Source: Poindextera sp036494815 (GTDB taxonomy: Bacteria; Pseudomonadota; Alphaproteobacteria; Caulobacterales; Caulobacteraceae). Taken from it: a stretch of 64,000 nt of DNA. The stretch spans positions 53,419 through 117,418 of the forward strand of contig DASXNV010000026.1 in the NCBI GenBank assembly GCA_036494815.1, written 5' to 3'. A model generated the notes under the pieces. It ran no database searches. It saw nothing but the letters and a program-made list of their open reading frames with translations, and had not been told where the DNA came from. The translations under genes were made by a program, and so were the position numbers. This document shows, piece after piece, positions 17,769 to 27,011 of the stretch (position 1 is the stretch's first letter; each line of letters starts with the position of its first letter).

Positions 17769-18536
17769 CTACGCCGATTCCGCCAGGATCGCCGACCGCT
17801 CCTGCTCCGTCAGCACCCGCCAGCGGCCCTCAGGCATGTCGCCCAGGCTCAGGGGTCCGACCCGGGTGCGGAACAGGTCCACCACTTTAAGATCGACCAA
17901 CTCGCACATGCGGCGGATCTGGCGATTGCGGCCTTCGTTCAACACGATCTTGATCCGCTGGTCCGAGACCACCGTCACCTTGGCCGGCTTGAGCTGGCGG
18001 CCGTCCAGCTGCAGCCCATGGCGCAGCAGGCCGAGCTTGCGTTCGGTCAGGTCGCCCATGACGGCGACCAGATATTCCTTCTCCAGCCCGGAGGCCGGAC
18101 CGATCACCGCCTTGGCCAGGACACCGTCCTCGGACAGCAGCAAAAGACCGCGCGACTCCATATCCAGCCGCCCGATCGGCGCCAGTCGGCTGTCACGGTC
18201 GGGGATGACCGGGCTGTGGCCCCACAAGGCCTCGCGGGTCAGAAGGCGGACGGCGGGAACCTGGCCAGCTTCGGGCTGGGCGGAGACCACGCCCCGAGGC
18301 TTGTGCACGATGATGCTGAGATTGGACTGCAGCAGGCTCTGGGCGCCGTCGGTGAGCACCAGGGTCTGGCCGCTCAGGATCTTGCGCCCGGGGTCGGTGA
18401 CCGTCTCGCCGTCTATGGCCACCAGGCCCTTGGCGATCAGTCCCTCGGCCTCGCGCCGGGAGCAGACACCGCTCTGGGCCAGCCAGCGGTTGATCCGCTG
18501 AGGCTCGGCGTCGGTATAGCGGCGGGTCCAGGCCAT
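17769..18536 (-). CDS. 23S rRNA pseudouridine synthase, RluF/RsuA family
   Basis: A 255-residue enzyme that isomerises uridine in rRNA. An N-terminal S4 RNA-binding domain (INRWLAQSGVCSRREAEGLI) is followed by the RsuA/RluB/RluE/RluF catalytic box GRLDMESRGLLLLS, which holds the catalytic Asp. EGRNRQIRRMCELVDLKVVDL and RTRVGPLSLGDMPEG come later. NRQIRRMCE is closest to RluF (E. coli position 2604), but RluB-like specificity is possible. ATG at 18536 gives a compact N-terminus; an upstream frame would add nine residues. Its 3' end nearly abuts the convergent flavoprotein gene (6 bases). Confidence 0.9.
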   Translation of the reverse strand: MAWTRRYTDAEPQRINRWLAQSGVCSRREAEGLIAKGLVAIDGETVTDPGRKILSGQTLVLTDGAQSLLQSNLSIIVHKPRGVVSAQPEAGQVPAVRLLTREALWGHSPVIPDRDSRLAPIGRLDMESRGLLLLSEDGVLAKAVIGPASGLEKEYLVAVMGDLTERKLGLLRHGLQLDGRQLKPAKVTVVSDQRIKIVLNEGRNRQIRRMCELVDLKVVDLFRTRVGPLSLGDMPEGRWRVLTEQERSAILAESA

Positions 18537-18571
18537 GGTTTCAATCCAGCAGCAAACGGGCAAGGCGTTCC

Positions 18572-18600
18572 CTAGAGCAAAACCTCATCGGATTGAATCA
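18572..18600. repeat. degenerate copy of a TAGAGC-N16-GAATC repeat
   Basis: TAGAGC at 18573-18578 is followed 16 bases later by GAATC, within GGATTGAATCA. The same two blocks at the same spacing occur at 47485 and, as a perfect palindrome, at 49260-49310. It lies between the divergent pseudouridine synthase and TonB receptor genes. The right half of the palindrome is not preserved here. Confidence 0.6.
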
Positions 18601-18705
18601 CCACCGTCAGCGCGCCAGCACACCCACATTGCCCACCTGACACAAATTTAACTAGGCCGGCGCTTCGAGCTGGGTAAGAACCGCTCCCGTTCTAGGAGAT
18701 ACGGC

Positions 18706-20793
18706 ATGATTTGGCCCGGCAAGGCGGCGGTTGCGACGGCGGGCCTTGTGGCCGCCGCCCTGGATCCGGCGATGGCCCATGCCACCGCGCCCATCGAGAC
18801 CATACCCTCGGCGGCCCTCGTCGCTCAGCCGTCCCAGGGCGTGGTGGGCTATCCGGCCGAGTTCTTTGCGGCCGCCCGTCCGGCCACCGCCTATGACATG
18901 ATCCAGCGGCTGCCAGGCTTCACCTTCGACGCCGGCGCCCAGGTGCGCGGCTTTGCGGGCGCGGCGGGCAATGTGCTGATCGACGGCGAGCGCCCCACAA
19001 GCAAGCAGGACGACCTGCAGCAGGTGCTCAAGCGCCTGTCCGCCTCGCAGGTGGCGCGGATCGACATCATCCGCGGCGGCGCTCCGGGCATCGACATGCA
19101 GGGCCGCACCCTGATCGCCAACATTGTCCTCAAGCGCGGCGCCGGATCCTCCCAGGGCGCGCTGACCGTTCAGAACAAAACGGTCCTGGATAGCGGCGTC
19201 AATCTGCCGTCGGAGAGGCTGGAGTGGAGCCGCCGCAGCGACGACCACAGTTTCGAACTGGGCTTGAACACCATCCGCTATGTGGACGACGGGTCTGGCC
19301 CTGGCCCTCATACCGAGCACGATGCGACAGGGACGGAGGTTTACGACTCCCACCTGTGGACCAAGGCCGGCGGCGGCCAAACCACGCTGACCGGCGCCTA
19401 TGAGGGGCCGCTGGCGGGGGGCAAGTTCCGAATCAACGGCCTGGTGTTTCTCGACAACTATCTCGACCACGAGGCCGATCGCGCCTTCCTGCCCGCCACC
19501 AATGGCGACGACACGTTCAAGGACGCCAACGACACGCTGAAGAGCGAACTGGGGCTGCACTACACGCGCGAATTCGGCGCCAAGACGACGCTGGAGACTC
19601 TGGCCATCCAGCAATTATCGCGCTCGCACGAGCACTCGCTTTATTTCGCCTTCGACGACGACGAGATCTACTCCATCGCCAACGTCAACGCCGAGAGCAT
19701 CGGCCGGGCGACTTTGCGTTACCGGCCCTGGCCGACCCTGACGGTGGAGGCGGCGCTGGAGGGGGCCTACAATACCCAAGGCACCGTCACCCGCTATTCG
19801 ATCAACACCGTGCCGCAGCCCTTGCCGGCAGCTGACGAACATGTGGCCGAGACCCGCGGCGAAGCGGCGCTGTCGGCCACCTGGAGCCCTTCGGCCCGCT
19901 ACACGATCGAAACCGGCATCCGCCTGGAAGACTCCTCCGTGGTCGCCACTGGCGATGTGAAGGCGTCCAAGACCCTGTTCTATCCCAAGCCCCGGGTGGT
20001 GTTCACCTGGTCGCCGGATCCCAAGGACCAGGTCCGCATCCGCGGCGAGCGCGAGGTGGGCCAATTGGACTTCTCCGCCTTCGCCGCCACCGGGTCGCTG
20101 AATGTGGGCGGGGTTCATGCCGGCAATCCGAACGTGCTGCCGCAACAGGCCTGGGTGATCGAAGGGGCGTTCGAGCGGCGCTTCTGGACCAGCGGCGACG
20201 CCACCGTGACCTTGCGCCGCTCCGAGATCACCGACGCCGTCGACCGCATCCTGGGTTTCGATCCCGCCGCCGGTTATTTCGATGAAGGCGGCAATGTCCC
20301 CAAGGGCAGCGAGAACGATCTGATCGTCGACGTCACCGTACCCCTAGACCGGGTGTGGTTGAAGCACGCCCAATTCAAGACCACCGGCACGTGGCGCGAC
20401 GCAGAGGTGATCGACCCCACCACCCACCAGCAACGCACGCAAACCCAGATCCACCCGCTGGAGCTGGAGGCCCATTTCACCCAGGACCTGACCAAGCTCA
20501 AATCCAGCTGGGGGCTCGATTTCCTCTATGGCTGGACCGAGACCTATTATCGGTTCAACGAAGTCGACATCTTCCACTACGGCCCGCGCTTCGGCGCCTT
20601 CTTCGAATACAAGCCCACCGATGCGCTCAGCATCCGCGCCGAGGCCAGCAATCTGCTCTCGCAAGGCTTTGTCCGCAGCATCGCCTATTATGACGGTCCG
20701 CGCGGTGGCGTGACGCCGCCTTCCCTTGTGGACACCCGCGACCAGCAGTACGGCCCGGTGATCATGCTGAAGGTGCGCCAAGCGTTCGGTTAG
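18706..20793 (+). CDS. TonB-dependent outer-membrane receptor
   Basis: A 695-residue receptor with a signal peptide (cleavage near residue 25, after PAMAHA). The plug domain spans about 55-150 (YDMIQRLPGFTFDAG, GNVLIDGERPTSK, ARIDIIRGGAPG). The barrel is shorter than most and ends in VRQAFG. The plug style with VLIDGERP resembles receptors of the oar/CirA-like group that take up sugars or other non-siderophore ligands. GGAG precedes the ATG by seven bases. A DUF4345 membrane-protein gene begins 15 bases downstream. The substrate cannot be read from the sequence. Confidence 0.9.
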   Translation: MIWPGKAAVATAGLVAAALDPAMAHATAPIETIPSAALVAQPSQGVVGYPAEFFAAARPATAYDMIQRLPGFTFDAGAQVRGFAGAAGNVLIDGERPTSKQDDLQQVLKRLSASQVARIDIIRGGAPGIDMQGRTLIANIVLKRGAGSSQGALTVQNKTVLDSGVNLPSERLEWSRRSDDHSFELGLNTIRYVDDGSGPGPHTEHDATGTEVYDSHLWTKAGGGQTTLTGAYEGPLAGGKFRINGLVFLDNYLDHEADRAFLPATNGDDTFKDANDTLKSELGLHYTREFGAKTTLETLAIQQLSRSHEHSLYFAFDDDEIYSIANVNAESIGRATLRYRPWPTLTVEAALEGAYNTQGTVTRYSINTVPQPLPAADEHVAETRGEAALSATWSPSARYTIETGIRLEDSSVVATGDVKASKTLFYPKPRVVFTWSPDPKDQVRIRGEREVGQLDFSAFAATGSLNVGGVHAGNPNVLPQQAWVIEGAFERRFWTSGDATVTLRRSEITDAVDRILGFDPAAGYFDEGGNVPKGSENDLIVDVTVPLDRVWLKHAQFKTTGTWRDAEVIDPTTHQQRTQTQIHPLELEAHFTQDLTKLKSSWGLDFLYGWTETYYRFNEVDIFHYGPRFGAFFEYKPTDALSIRAEASNLLSQGFVRSIAYYDGPRGGVTPPSLVDTRDQQYGPVIMLKVRQAFG

Positions 20794-20808
20794 GCGGCGA
20801 GAACGACC

Positions 20809-21243
20809 ATGACAGCCCTGCGTATGCTCGGCCTGCTGATGATTCTGCTGGGGGTCTCGGCTGTCATCATCGGTTTGTCGATCTTCCTGACCGGCGCCGC
20901 CAATACCGGGCATATGACGGAGGTGACGTTCGACGCCATCACGCGCTCACGGCACGACTTCACCGGCTCCTTTGGCCCGACCGTCGAAAGCGAGCTTCGG
21001 TTCTACGCGCCGTTCTGGATCGTCTATGGCGGGCTTCTGATCGCCGCCGCTCGCGATTTGCGCAGGCGGGTGCAGTGGGTCTTGCCCCTGAGCGCGGTGT
21101 TCTTCGCCGGCGGCGTCGGGCGAGCCCTGGCCTATGTGCAGTCGGGACCACCGCATCCCGCCTTTGTGGCGTTGATGGCCATAGAACTGGCCCTGCCTCT
21201 AGTGTTCGTGGCCCTTTGGGCCATGGCGCGGCGGCGAAGATAG
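20809..21243 (+). CDS. DUF4345 family small membrane protein
   Basis: A 144-residue protein with four hydrophobic helices: LGLLMILLGVSAVIIGLSIF near the start, FWIVYGGLLIAAA, VLPLSAVFFAGGVGRALAYV, and AIELALPLVFVALWAMA near the end. ESELRFYAPFWIVYG and GGVGRALAYVQSGPPHP are the family's conserved segments. It would sit in the inner membrane. It follows the TonB receptor by 15 bases and may be cotranscribed with it. No function is known for the family. Confidence 0.8.
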   Translation: MTALRMLGLLMILLGVSAVIIGLSIFLTGAANTGHMTEVTFDAITRSRHDFTGSFGPTVESELRFYAPFWIVYGGLLIAAARDLRRRVQWVLPLSAVFFAGGVGRALAYVQSGPPHPAFVALMAIELALPLVFVALWAMARRRR

Positions 21244-21255
21244 CTTTCGCTCCGG

Positions 21256-21468
21256 CTAACCTTCCGTGGGTTCGGCTCCCACCGCCGCCAAGGCCGCGAC
21301 GCCGGCAGCGGTGATGTTCCAGCCCTCCCGCCCGCGCTCGGCCAGGCCAAGCTCGGTCAAAAACCGCGCGTCGGCGATATTGATCCAGTCAACGGTCTCC
21401 CCCGCCTGCTTACGCGCAAGGTTCTTAAGCGCCAAAAGCTGTCCAGGGGAGAGCGCCACCGAAGTCAA
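21256..21468 (-). CDS. small hypothetical protein, winged-helix-like
   Basis: A 70-residue soluble protein. The pattern LALKNLARKQAGETVDWINI, followed by ADARFLTELGLAERGREGWNITAAGVAAL, looks like a small winged-helix fold: two helices, then a beta wing ending in ITAAG. Composition and codon use are gene-like, and similar short proteins occur in alphaproteobacteria. It is convergent with the DUF4345 gene, 12 bases away. No function can be assigned. Confidence 0.6.
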   Translation of the reverse strand: MTSVALSPGQLLALKNLARKQAGETVDWINIADARFLTELGLAERGREGWNITAAGVAALAAVGAEPTEG

Positions 21469-21868
21469 CTCAGCTGGTCTTGGTGCCTTTGAGGCCCAGA
21501 AGGTCGCGCGGACGCGGCTTGGCGGACGCTCCTGTTGAGCGGGGATCGTTCAGCCCACCGACGGGACGGGGCAGGGGGCGTTGCAAAAGGGACATGTCAG
21601 GCTTTCAGGCCGGCTGGCGCCGCGCAAGGCGCACGGTGACCGCCGACAACAGCCACCATAACAGATGCGCCCACACAAAGCGCGCGCATACGCACGCCGC
21701 CTCAATACCCATTCCGGGCGCCATCGCGCCTGAACGGGGCGAACGCCGTTCGCACTTGACTTGCGTTCTCAGCAAGGTTGCGGATAGGAAGCGAGGCGAG
21801 GTGGCGCGAGCAACGCACGCCCTGCAAGGCTTTGAGCGGCCAGAGCCCGCCAGCGTTGGTGACCTTCA
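21469..21868. other. 400-bp intergenic region without a convincing gene
   Basis: Open frames here give Arg/Pro-rich sequence without protein character. The visible structure is a perfect hairpin, GCGAAC-GCC-GTTCGC at 21739-21753, followed at once by TTGACT (21756-21761), which could be a -35 box. No good -10 lies 16-18 bases on. The stretch may hold the promoter of the response regulator at 21869 or a small RNA. Confidence 0.5.
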
Positions 21869-22375
21869 ATGACGACCGGACTGTCCGCCTTCCATATTCT
21901 GGTCATCGACGACAACGCGCAGATGCGCTCGATCATCGGCACGGTCCTGGCCGCCGCCGGCGTGCGAAATCTCTACTACGCTCAGGATGGTCGCGACGGC
22001 TTGGCCGCCCTGGCCGCTCGCCCGATCGACGTGGTCTACGTGGATCTGGAAATGCCGGTGATGAACGGGTTGACCTTCATCAAGGCCGCCCGGGCTCTGG
22101 GCGGCGCCAAGGCGCAGACCCCGATCATCATGCTGACCGGCCACAGCGACGCGTCATCGGTGTTCGAGGCGCGCGACAATGGCGTCAACGAGTTTCTGGG
22201 CAAGCCCGTGACCGCCAAATCGATCCTGATGCGGCTGGAGGCGGTGATCTTCCGGCCACGGACCTTCGTGCTGGCGCAGCACTATATCGGGCCGGATCGC
22301 CGCCGCCGCAGCCTGCCCGACCGCCACGGCCCCAAGCGCCGGCACAGCGACGTCGGCGCCTTTCTCGAACTCTGA
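21869..22375 (+). CDS. response regulator receiver protein with GPDRRR tail
   Basis: A 168-residue protein. The receiver domain (about 7-125) has the acidic pair in VIDDNAQ, phospho-acceptor Asp in VVYVDLEMPVMNG (about residue 57), Thr in IIMLTGHS, and the FLGKPV lysine. After the receiver comes RTFVLAQHYIGPDRRRRSLPDRHG and then KRRHSDVG. This basic tail with a GPDRRR element recurs in alphaproteobacterial regulators and has spaced arginines reminiscent of the PilZ RxxxR segment. No DNA-binding domain is present. ATG at 21869 follows a GGTGA. It is probably a single-domain output or scaffold protein. Confidence 0.9.
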   Translation: MTTGLSAFHILVIDDNAQMRSIIGTVLAAAGVRNLYYAQDGRDGLAALAARPIDVVYVDLEMPVMNGLTFIKAARALGGAKAQTPIIMLTGHSDASSVFEARDNGVNEFLGKPVTAKSILMRLEAVIFRPRTFVLAQHYIGPDRRRRSLPDRHGPKRRHSDVGAFLEL

Positions 22376-22399
22376 GGTCAGGGCCAAGAGATTGATGCC

Positions 22400-23146
22400 A
22401 TGACCCTTCCCGGAAAACGCGCCATCGTCACCGGCGGGGCCTCGGGCTTTGGCCAGGGCATTGTCCGCCGGTTCGCGGTCGAAGGCGCCCGGGTGGCCAT
22501 CGCCGATCTCAACCTGGACGCAGCCCAGGTTCTGGCGGCCGAGCTGGGCGACCAGGCCCTGGCGGTGCAAGTCGATGTGGCCGAAGCCAGCAGCGTCGCC
22601 GCCCTGTTCGACACGGTGGTCGACGCCTTTGGCGGCGTGGATATCCTGGTCAACAACGCCGGCATGGGCCACACGCCGCGGCCGCTGGAAAGCCTGACCG
22701 AGGCCGAGTTCGACCGGCTGATGGCCGTCAACACCCGATCGGTCTATCTGACCGGCCGTCACGCCGTCCCGTTGATGAAGGCCGCCAGGGCCGGGGTCAT
22801 CCTCAACATCGCCTCCACCGGCGGGGTCAGCCCGCGGCCGAACCTGGCCTGGTACAACGCCTCCAAGGGCTGGGTGATCGCCGCCACCCGGGCCATGGCC
22901 ATCGAGCTGGCCCCGTTCCAGGTGAGGGTCAACGCGCTCAATCCGGTAGCCGGCGAAACGCCGATGCTGGCGACTTTCATGGGCGAGGACACCCCGGAAA
23001 TCCGCGCGCGCTTTCTGGCCAGCATCCCCATGGGCCGCTTTTCAACGCCCACCGACATCGCCGCCGCCGCGGCTTTCCTGTGCAGCGACGAGGCCGCCAT
23101 GATCACCGGCGTGGCCCTGGAGGTTGATGGCGGGCGCTGTATCTAA
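22400..23146 (+). CDS. SDR family oxidoreductase (glucose-1-dehydrogenase/FabG-like)
   Basis: A 248-residue classical short-chain dehydrogenase. It has the cofactor motif TGGASGFGQG, an acidic residue after the second strand (IADLNLD) that favours NAD over NADP, NNAG, catalytic Ser in NIASTGG, and YNASK. Length matches the family. The substrate is unknown; alcohols, sugars and 3-oxoacyl groups are all possible. It starts 24 bases after the response regulator and may share its transcript. Confidence 0.9.
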   Translation: MTLPGKRAIVTGGASGFGQGIVRRFAVEGARVAIADLNLDAAQVLAAELGDQALAVQVDVAEASSVAALFDTVVDAFGGVDILVNNAGMGHTPRPLESLTEAEFDRLMAVNTRSVYLTGRHAVPLMKAARAGVILNIASTGGVSPRPNLAWYNASKGWVIAATRAMAIELAPFQVRVNALNPVAGETPMLATFMGEDTPEIRARFLASIPMGRFSTPTDIAAAAAFLCSDEAAMITGVALEVDGGRCI

Positions 23147-23225
23147 ACCTCTTCGGACGGGAGCCTTACCGACGATCAGATAGACCGGCTGAGTGGGTGC
23201 AAAGATTTTCTGGTTTGGCTATTCC

Positions 23226-23231
23226 TATAAT
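23226..23231 (+). promoter_or_regulatory. candidate -10 box for the TonB receptor
   Basis: TATAAT stands out in an AT-rich patch 86 bases before the receptor start. No matching TTGACA is found 16-18 bases upstream (the sequence there is AGATTTTC), so the promoter would need an activator or is only partly recognised. This is a weak call. Confidence 0.4.
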
Positions 23232-23317
23232 CCAACTAGGAATTCGCCGCGCCGCGATGCAGGTCGATCGCAGCCTTTGTACAACAGGGGGTCGCCGAAA
23301 CGGCGATGGAGGGTGAG

Positions 23318-25540
23318 ATGAGACATTGGTTCCTGGGCGCTTCGGCGGCCATGATCGCGGTCGCCGCCGGTTCGGCCAATGCGCAGACGGCGCCGGCGGG
23401 CCAAACGGCGCCGGCGGCCGGCCTCAACGAGATCGTGGTCACGGCCCAGCGGCGCGAGCAATCGGCTCAGGACGTGGGCGTGGCCCTGACTGTGCTGTCG
23501 GGCCAGACCCTGGTCGACCGCGGGATCAACAGCGTCAACCAGCTGCAGTTCCAGACCCCGTCCCTTGAGATCACCCCGGCCTTTGGCGGCGGACAGCCCA
23601 ATTTCCGCCTGCGCGGGGTTGGCTTCGACGACTACGCCTCCAACAACACCTCGCCCGTGGGCGTCTATGTGGACGAGGTCGCCTACCCCTTCCCGGTGGA
23701 GACGCAAGGTGTGCTGTTCGACGTCAGCCGCGTAGAGGTGCTGCGCGGCCCGCAAGGCACGCTCTATGGCCGCAACACCACGGGTGGCGCGATCAACTTC
23801 CTGACAAACCGCCCGACCTCGGCCCTGTCCGCCGGCGTCGTCGGTGAGTACGGCTCCTATGACTATAGCAAGGTCGAAGGCTATGTGTCCGGCCCCATCG
23901 CCGAGGGGATCGGCTTTCGCCTGTCGGGCGCGACCGAACAGGGCGGCGCCTATCAGGAGAACCGCGACACTGGCCAGAAGCTCGGCGACGCCGACCGCTA
24001 CGCCTTTCGCGCGCAACTGGCCGCCCACCAGGGGCCGCTGGATGTGCTGATCGAGGGCTACTATAACCGCGACAAGTCGGATGGTCAGGGCCTCTATCTG
24101 TTCAAGCCGGTGACCACGCCCACGGGCGTCATTCCCGCCGACACCAACCCGTTCCACACTGGCTGGGGCAGCGCCTCGCCGGACTTCACCGCCCTGGCCG
24201 GTTTTGCCGGTGACTCCAAGCCGTTCAAGAACAACACCGGCGCCGGCGGCAATCTGAACCTGTCCTATGACCTGGGTGGGGCGAAGCTGACCAGCATCAC
24301 CGCCTATCAGAACTTCGCCCGCCGCGAATATAACGACTGGGACGCCACCGCCGCCAACTTCGCTGGCGCCTATTTCCACACTGGGGCCAATGTGGTGTCG
24401 GAGGAGTTGCGCCTGTCGTCAGACAACAAGGGGCCGCTGAAGTGGGTGACCGGGCTCTACGTCTCCAAGGAGGATCTGAGCGACGCCTTCATTACCGACT
24501 TCGCCGACGGCCTCGGCTTCGCCATCGACACCTCCTACAAACAGCACGCCAACACCCAGGCCATTTTCGGCCAGGTCGAGTACCAGGTCACCGACAAGCT
24601 GAACCTGATCGGCGGCCTGCGGGTCGAGCACGAAGAACGCGACCTGTTGGACTACACCACCGCGACCAATCCGGTGATCCCCCTGGGCGGTGGCCTGAAT
24701 CTCGGGGTCACGGGGCTCTCATCGTCCAGCCACTACACCCAAGGCTCGGGCAAGGTGGCGGCCGAATACAAGCTGCAGCCGGGCGTGCTGCTCTATGCCA
24801 GCATCAGCCGGGGCGTGAAATCGGGCGGCTTTTCCGCCTACAACACCGTCCAGGCCAGCCAGCTGCACGCGGTCAAGCCCGAGATCCTGTGGGCCTATGA
24901 AACCGGCTTCAAGAGCGAGTTCGTCGACCATACGGTGCGGCTGAACGGCGCCGTCTACTACTATGATTACAAGGACCAGCAGGTGCAGTCGGCGATCCCG
25001 ACCTTCGCCGGGCCCATCGGCAATATCGTCAACGCGCCGTCCTCGCACATCTACGGCGCCGAACTGGAGCTGACCTGGCAGCCGGTCACTGCGCTCGAAA
25101 TTATCCAGTCGGTGGGCTACAAGAAGGGTCATTTCGGCAAGTTCACCGGTCTGGACGCCACCACCGACGTCTATGTAAACCGCGACGGTCAGGACGAGGG
25201 CTTCCCGCCGCTCAGCTACAACGGTTCGGTCTCCTACACCTGGAGCCTGGCCGACTATCGGCTGGTGGGCGAGACCGACTATAATTTCCGCGACAAGCTG
25301 ACGCCGGTGCTGCTGGGGCCGGACTACAACGTCAAGGCCTACTGGCTGGCCAACGCCAGCCTGACCCTGTCGCCCAAGGCCGGTCCCTGGTCGGTAGCCC
25401 TGTGGGGGCGCAATATCTTTGATCAGCGCTACGACCTGACCCGCAACTTCTTCACCGGCGACGCCGCCGGCAAGCTGATCAGCATCGCCGCGCCCGGCGC
25501 GCCCGCCACCTACGGCGTGCGTTTGGGCTATAAATACTAG
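23318..25540 (+). CDS. TonB-dependent receptor
   Basis: A 740-residue outer-membrane receptor with a signal peptide ending ANAQ near residue 23. A TonB-box-like segment ends in LNEIVVTAQRREQ. The plug holds QDVGVALTVLSGQTL, RVEVLRGPQGTLYGRNTTGG and INFLTNRP, the style of the FyuA/Fpv-like Caulobacter and sphingomonad receptors. The barrel ends YGVRLGYKY with an aromatic C-terminus. ATG at 23318 is chosen because GGAGG lies 5 bases before it, while the ATG at 23306 has none. A strong hairpin follows. Downstream genes for a peptide importer and peptidase suggest a peptide-like ligand. Confidence 0.93.
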   Translation: MRHWFLGASAAMIAVAAGSANAQTAPAGQTAPAAGLNEIVVTAQRREQSAQDVGVALTVLSGQTLVDRGINSVNQLQFQTPSLEITPAFGGGQPNFRLRGVGFDDYASNNTSPVGVYVDEVAYPFPVETQGVLFDVSRVEVLRGPQGTLYGRNTTGGAINFLTNRPTSALSAGVVGEYGSYDYSKVEGYVSGPIAEGIGFRLSGATEQGGAYQENRDTGQKLGDADRYAFRAQLAAHQGPLDVLIEGYYNRDKSDGQGLYLFKPVTTPTGVIPADTNPFHTGWGSASPDFTALAGFAGDSKPFKNNTGAGGNLNLSYDLGGAKLTSITAYQNFARREYNDWDATAANFAGAYFHTGANVVSEELRLSSDNKGPLKWVTGLYVSKEDLSDAFITDFADGLGFAIDTSYKQHANTQAIFGQVEYQVTDKLNLIGGLRVEHEERDLLDYTTATNPVIPLGGGLNLGVTGLSSSSHYTQGSGKVAAEYKLQPGVLLYASISRGVKSGGFSAYNTVQASQLHAVKPEILWAYETGFKSEFVDHTVRLNGAVYYYDYKDQQVQSAIPTFAGPIGNIVNAPSSHIYGAELELTWQPVTALEIIQSVGYKKGHFGKFTGLDATTDVYVNRDGQDEGFPPLSYNGSVSYTWSLADYRLVGETDYNFRDKLTPVLLGPDYNVKAYWLANASLTLSPKAGPWSVALWGRNIFDQRYDLTRNFFTGDAAGKLISIAAPGAPATYGVRLGYKY

Positions 25541-25548
25541 ACACTGAT

Positions 25549-25579
25549 CGCGGGGGACGATCACCCGTCCCCCGCGTTT
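25549..25579 (+). terminator. terminator-like hairpin between TonB receptor and import operon
   Basis: A perfect 11-bp stem, CGCGGGGGACG with CGTCCCCCGCG, has an ATCACC loop and is followed by TTT. It starts 8 bases after the receptor stop. It should end or attenuate the receptor transcript, giving a high receptor to low importer ratio if read-through feeds the operon. Confidence 0.75.
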
Positions 25580-25616
25580 AATGAGCGTACCGGATAAAGC
25601 CGGAGGAACCTGGATC

Positions 25617-27011
25617 ATGCGCGCGGATGGGTTGGGCAACCCCATCACCACTGAGGACGACGCGACCCTGGGCGCCGTCGACGACTTCGTCGAGGGCTTC
25701 CTGGCCTATGAAAACCGCGCCACCAATATCCTGGGCGCGGCCGAGCGCGATCCGGCGAGCGTGATCGCCAATGCCTATGCCGGCATGATCTGGATGTTGC
25801 TGGAGGCGCCGGAGGCCCCGGCGCGAGCCGCCAAATACCTGGCTCGGGCTCAGGCGACGCAGGCGGGCGCCACCCGGCGCGAACAGCTGGCCGTGGAGGT
25901 GCTGGCGGCCTGGAGCCAGGACGACGTGCCCATGGCCCTGGCCCTGTGCGACCAGGCCGTCGCCGCCTTTCCGCGCGATCTGGTCCTGGTCAAGATCAGC
26001 CAGTATCTGAATTTCAACCTCGGTCGCTTCGCCGAGATGCTCCGCGTGGCCCTGGCCGTGCTCGACGCCAATCGCGAGGTCGCCTACGCCCATGGCATGG
26101 CGGCCTTCGCCTATGAGCAATGCCATCTGCTGGAGGAGGCCGAGGCCGCCGCGCGCGAGGCGCTGCGGCTCAAGCGCAAGGAGCCCTGGGCTCAGCACGC
26201 CCTGGCCCACGTGATGATCACCCAGGGCCGCATCGACGAGGGCGCGCATTTCCTGGAAGGCTTCCAGGATACGTGGAACGACCTGAACTCGTTCATGCTC
26301 ACCCATCTTTGGTGGCACCTAGCCCTGTTCTATCTGAGCCAGGGCCGCGAGGCGCGGGTGCTGCATGTCTATGACCGCCACGTGTGGAGCGTAGCCAAGG
26401 ACTATTCCCAGGACCAGATCGGCGCGGTCTCCCTCCTGGCGCGGCTGGAGTTGGACGGGATCGAGATTGGCGACCGCTGGGTCGATGTGGGCAGATTCCT
26501 GGCCGTCCGCGCGGACGACACCACCCAGCCCTTCCTCAGCGTGCAATATCTCTATGGCCTGGCCCGGGCCGGCCGGCCGGAGGCCAACGTCCTGATGGCG
26601 GCGATCCGGGCGCGGGCCGTCAATGCTCCGGCCTTCGCCCGCGAGGCCTGGGCCCAGGTGGCCCTGCCCTTGGCCGAGGGGCTGCTGGCCTATGCCCACG
26701 GCGACTATACCGCGGCGACGCGCAAGCTGACGCCGACCCTGCCGCGCCTGATGGAAATCGGCGGCAGCCACGCCCAGCGCGACCTGTTCGAGCTGATCCG
26801 GCTGGACGCCTTGCTGAGATCCGGCGATCTGACCGTCGCCCAGCAGCTGTTGGAGCGGCGTCGGCTGGACGACCGCGACGGCGTGCCGGTCAACCGCGCC
26901 CTGGCCAAGGTTTATGCCGCCCTCGGCCTGCCCGGGGAGGCGGCCAAGGCCGCCGCCCGCGCCCACCGCACCAAGGCAGCCCATTCCTCTCTGCTCGGAC
27001 TTCACGCATGA
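25617..27011 (+). CDS. TTC38-like tetratricopeptide repeat protein
   Basis: A 464-residue all-helical protein of the tetratricopeptide repeat 38 family. Recognisable segments are AYAHGMAAFAYEQCHLLEEA, the helix pair LRLKRKEPWAQHALAHVM, and LTHLWWHLALFYLSQGRE, with repeats continuing to the end. There is no signal peptide, so it is cytosolic. An ATG at 25581 lies in the shadow of the hairpin and lacks a ribosome site, whereas ATG 25617 has GGAGGA 9 bases upstream and is preferred. Its stop overlaps the next start (ATGA). The family has no known reaction; here it opens a peptide import and degradation operon. Confidence 0.85.
   Translation: MRADGLGNPITTEDDATLGAVDDFVEGFLAYENRATNILGAAERDPASVIANAYAGMIWMLLEAPEAPARAAKYLARAQATQAGATRREQLAVEVLAAWSQDDVPMALALCDQAVAAFPRDLVLVKISQYLNFNLGRFAEMLRVALAVLDANREVAYAHGMAAFAYEQCHLLEEAEAAAREALRLKRKEPWAQHALAHVMITQGRIDEGAHFLEGFQDTWNDLNSFMLTHLWWHLALFYLSQGREARVLHVYDRHVWSVAKDYSQDQIGAVSLLARLELDGIEIGDRWVDVGRFLAVRADDTTQPFLSVQYLYGLARAGRPEANVLMAAIRARAVNAPAFAREAWAQVALPLAEGLLAYAHGDYTAATRKLTPTLPRLMEIGGSHAQRDLFELIRLDALLRSGDLTVAQQLLERRRLDDRDGVPVNRALAKVYAALGLPGEAAKAAARAHRTKAAHSSLLGLHA

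Noticed and set aside
21480..21872. Possible 130-codon gene before the response regulator
   Set aside because: Arg/Pro-rich, no protein-like pattern, and it overlaps the regulator start.
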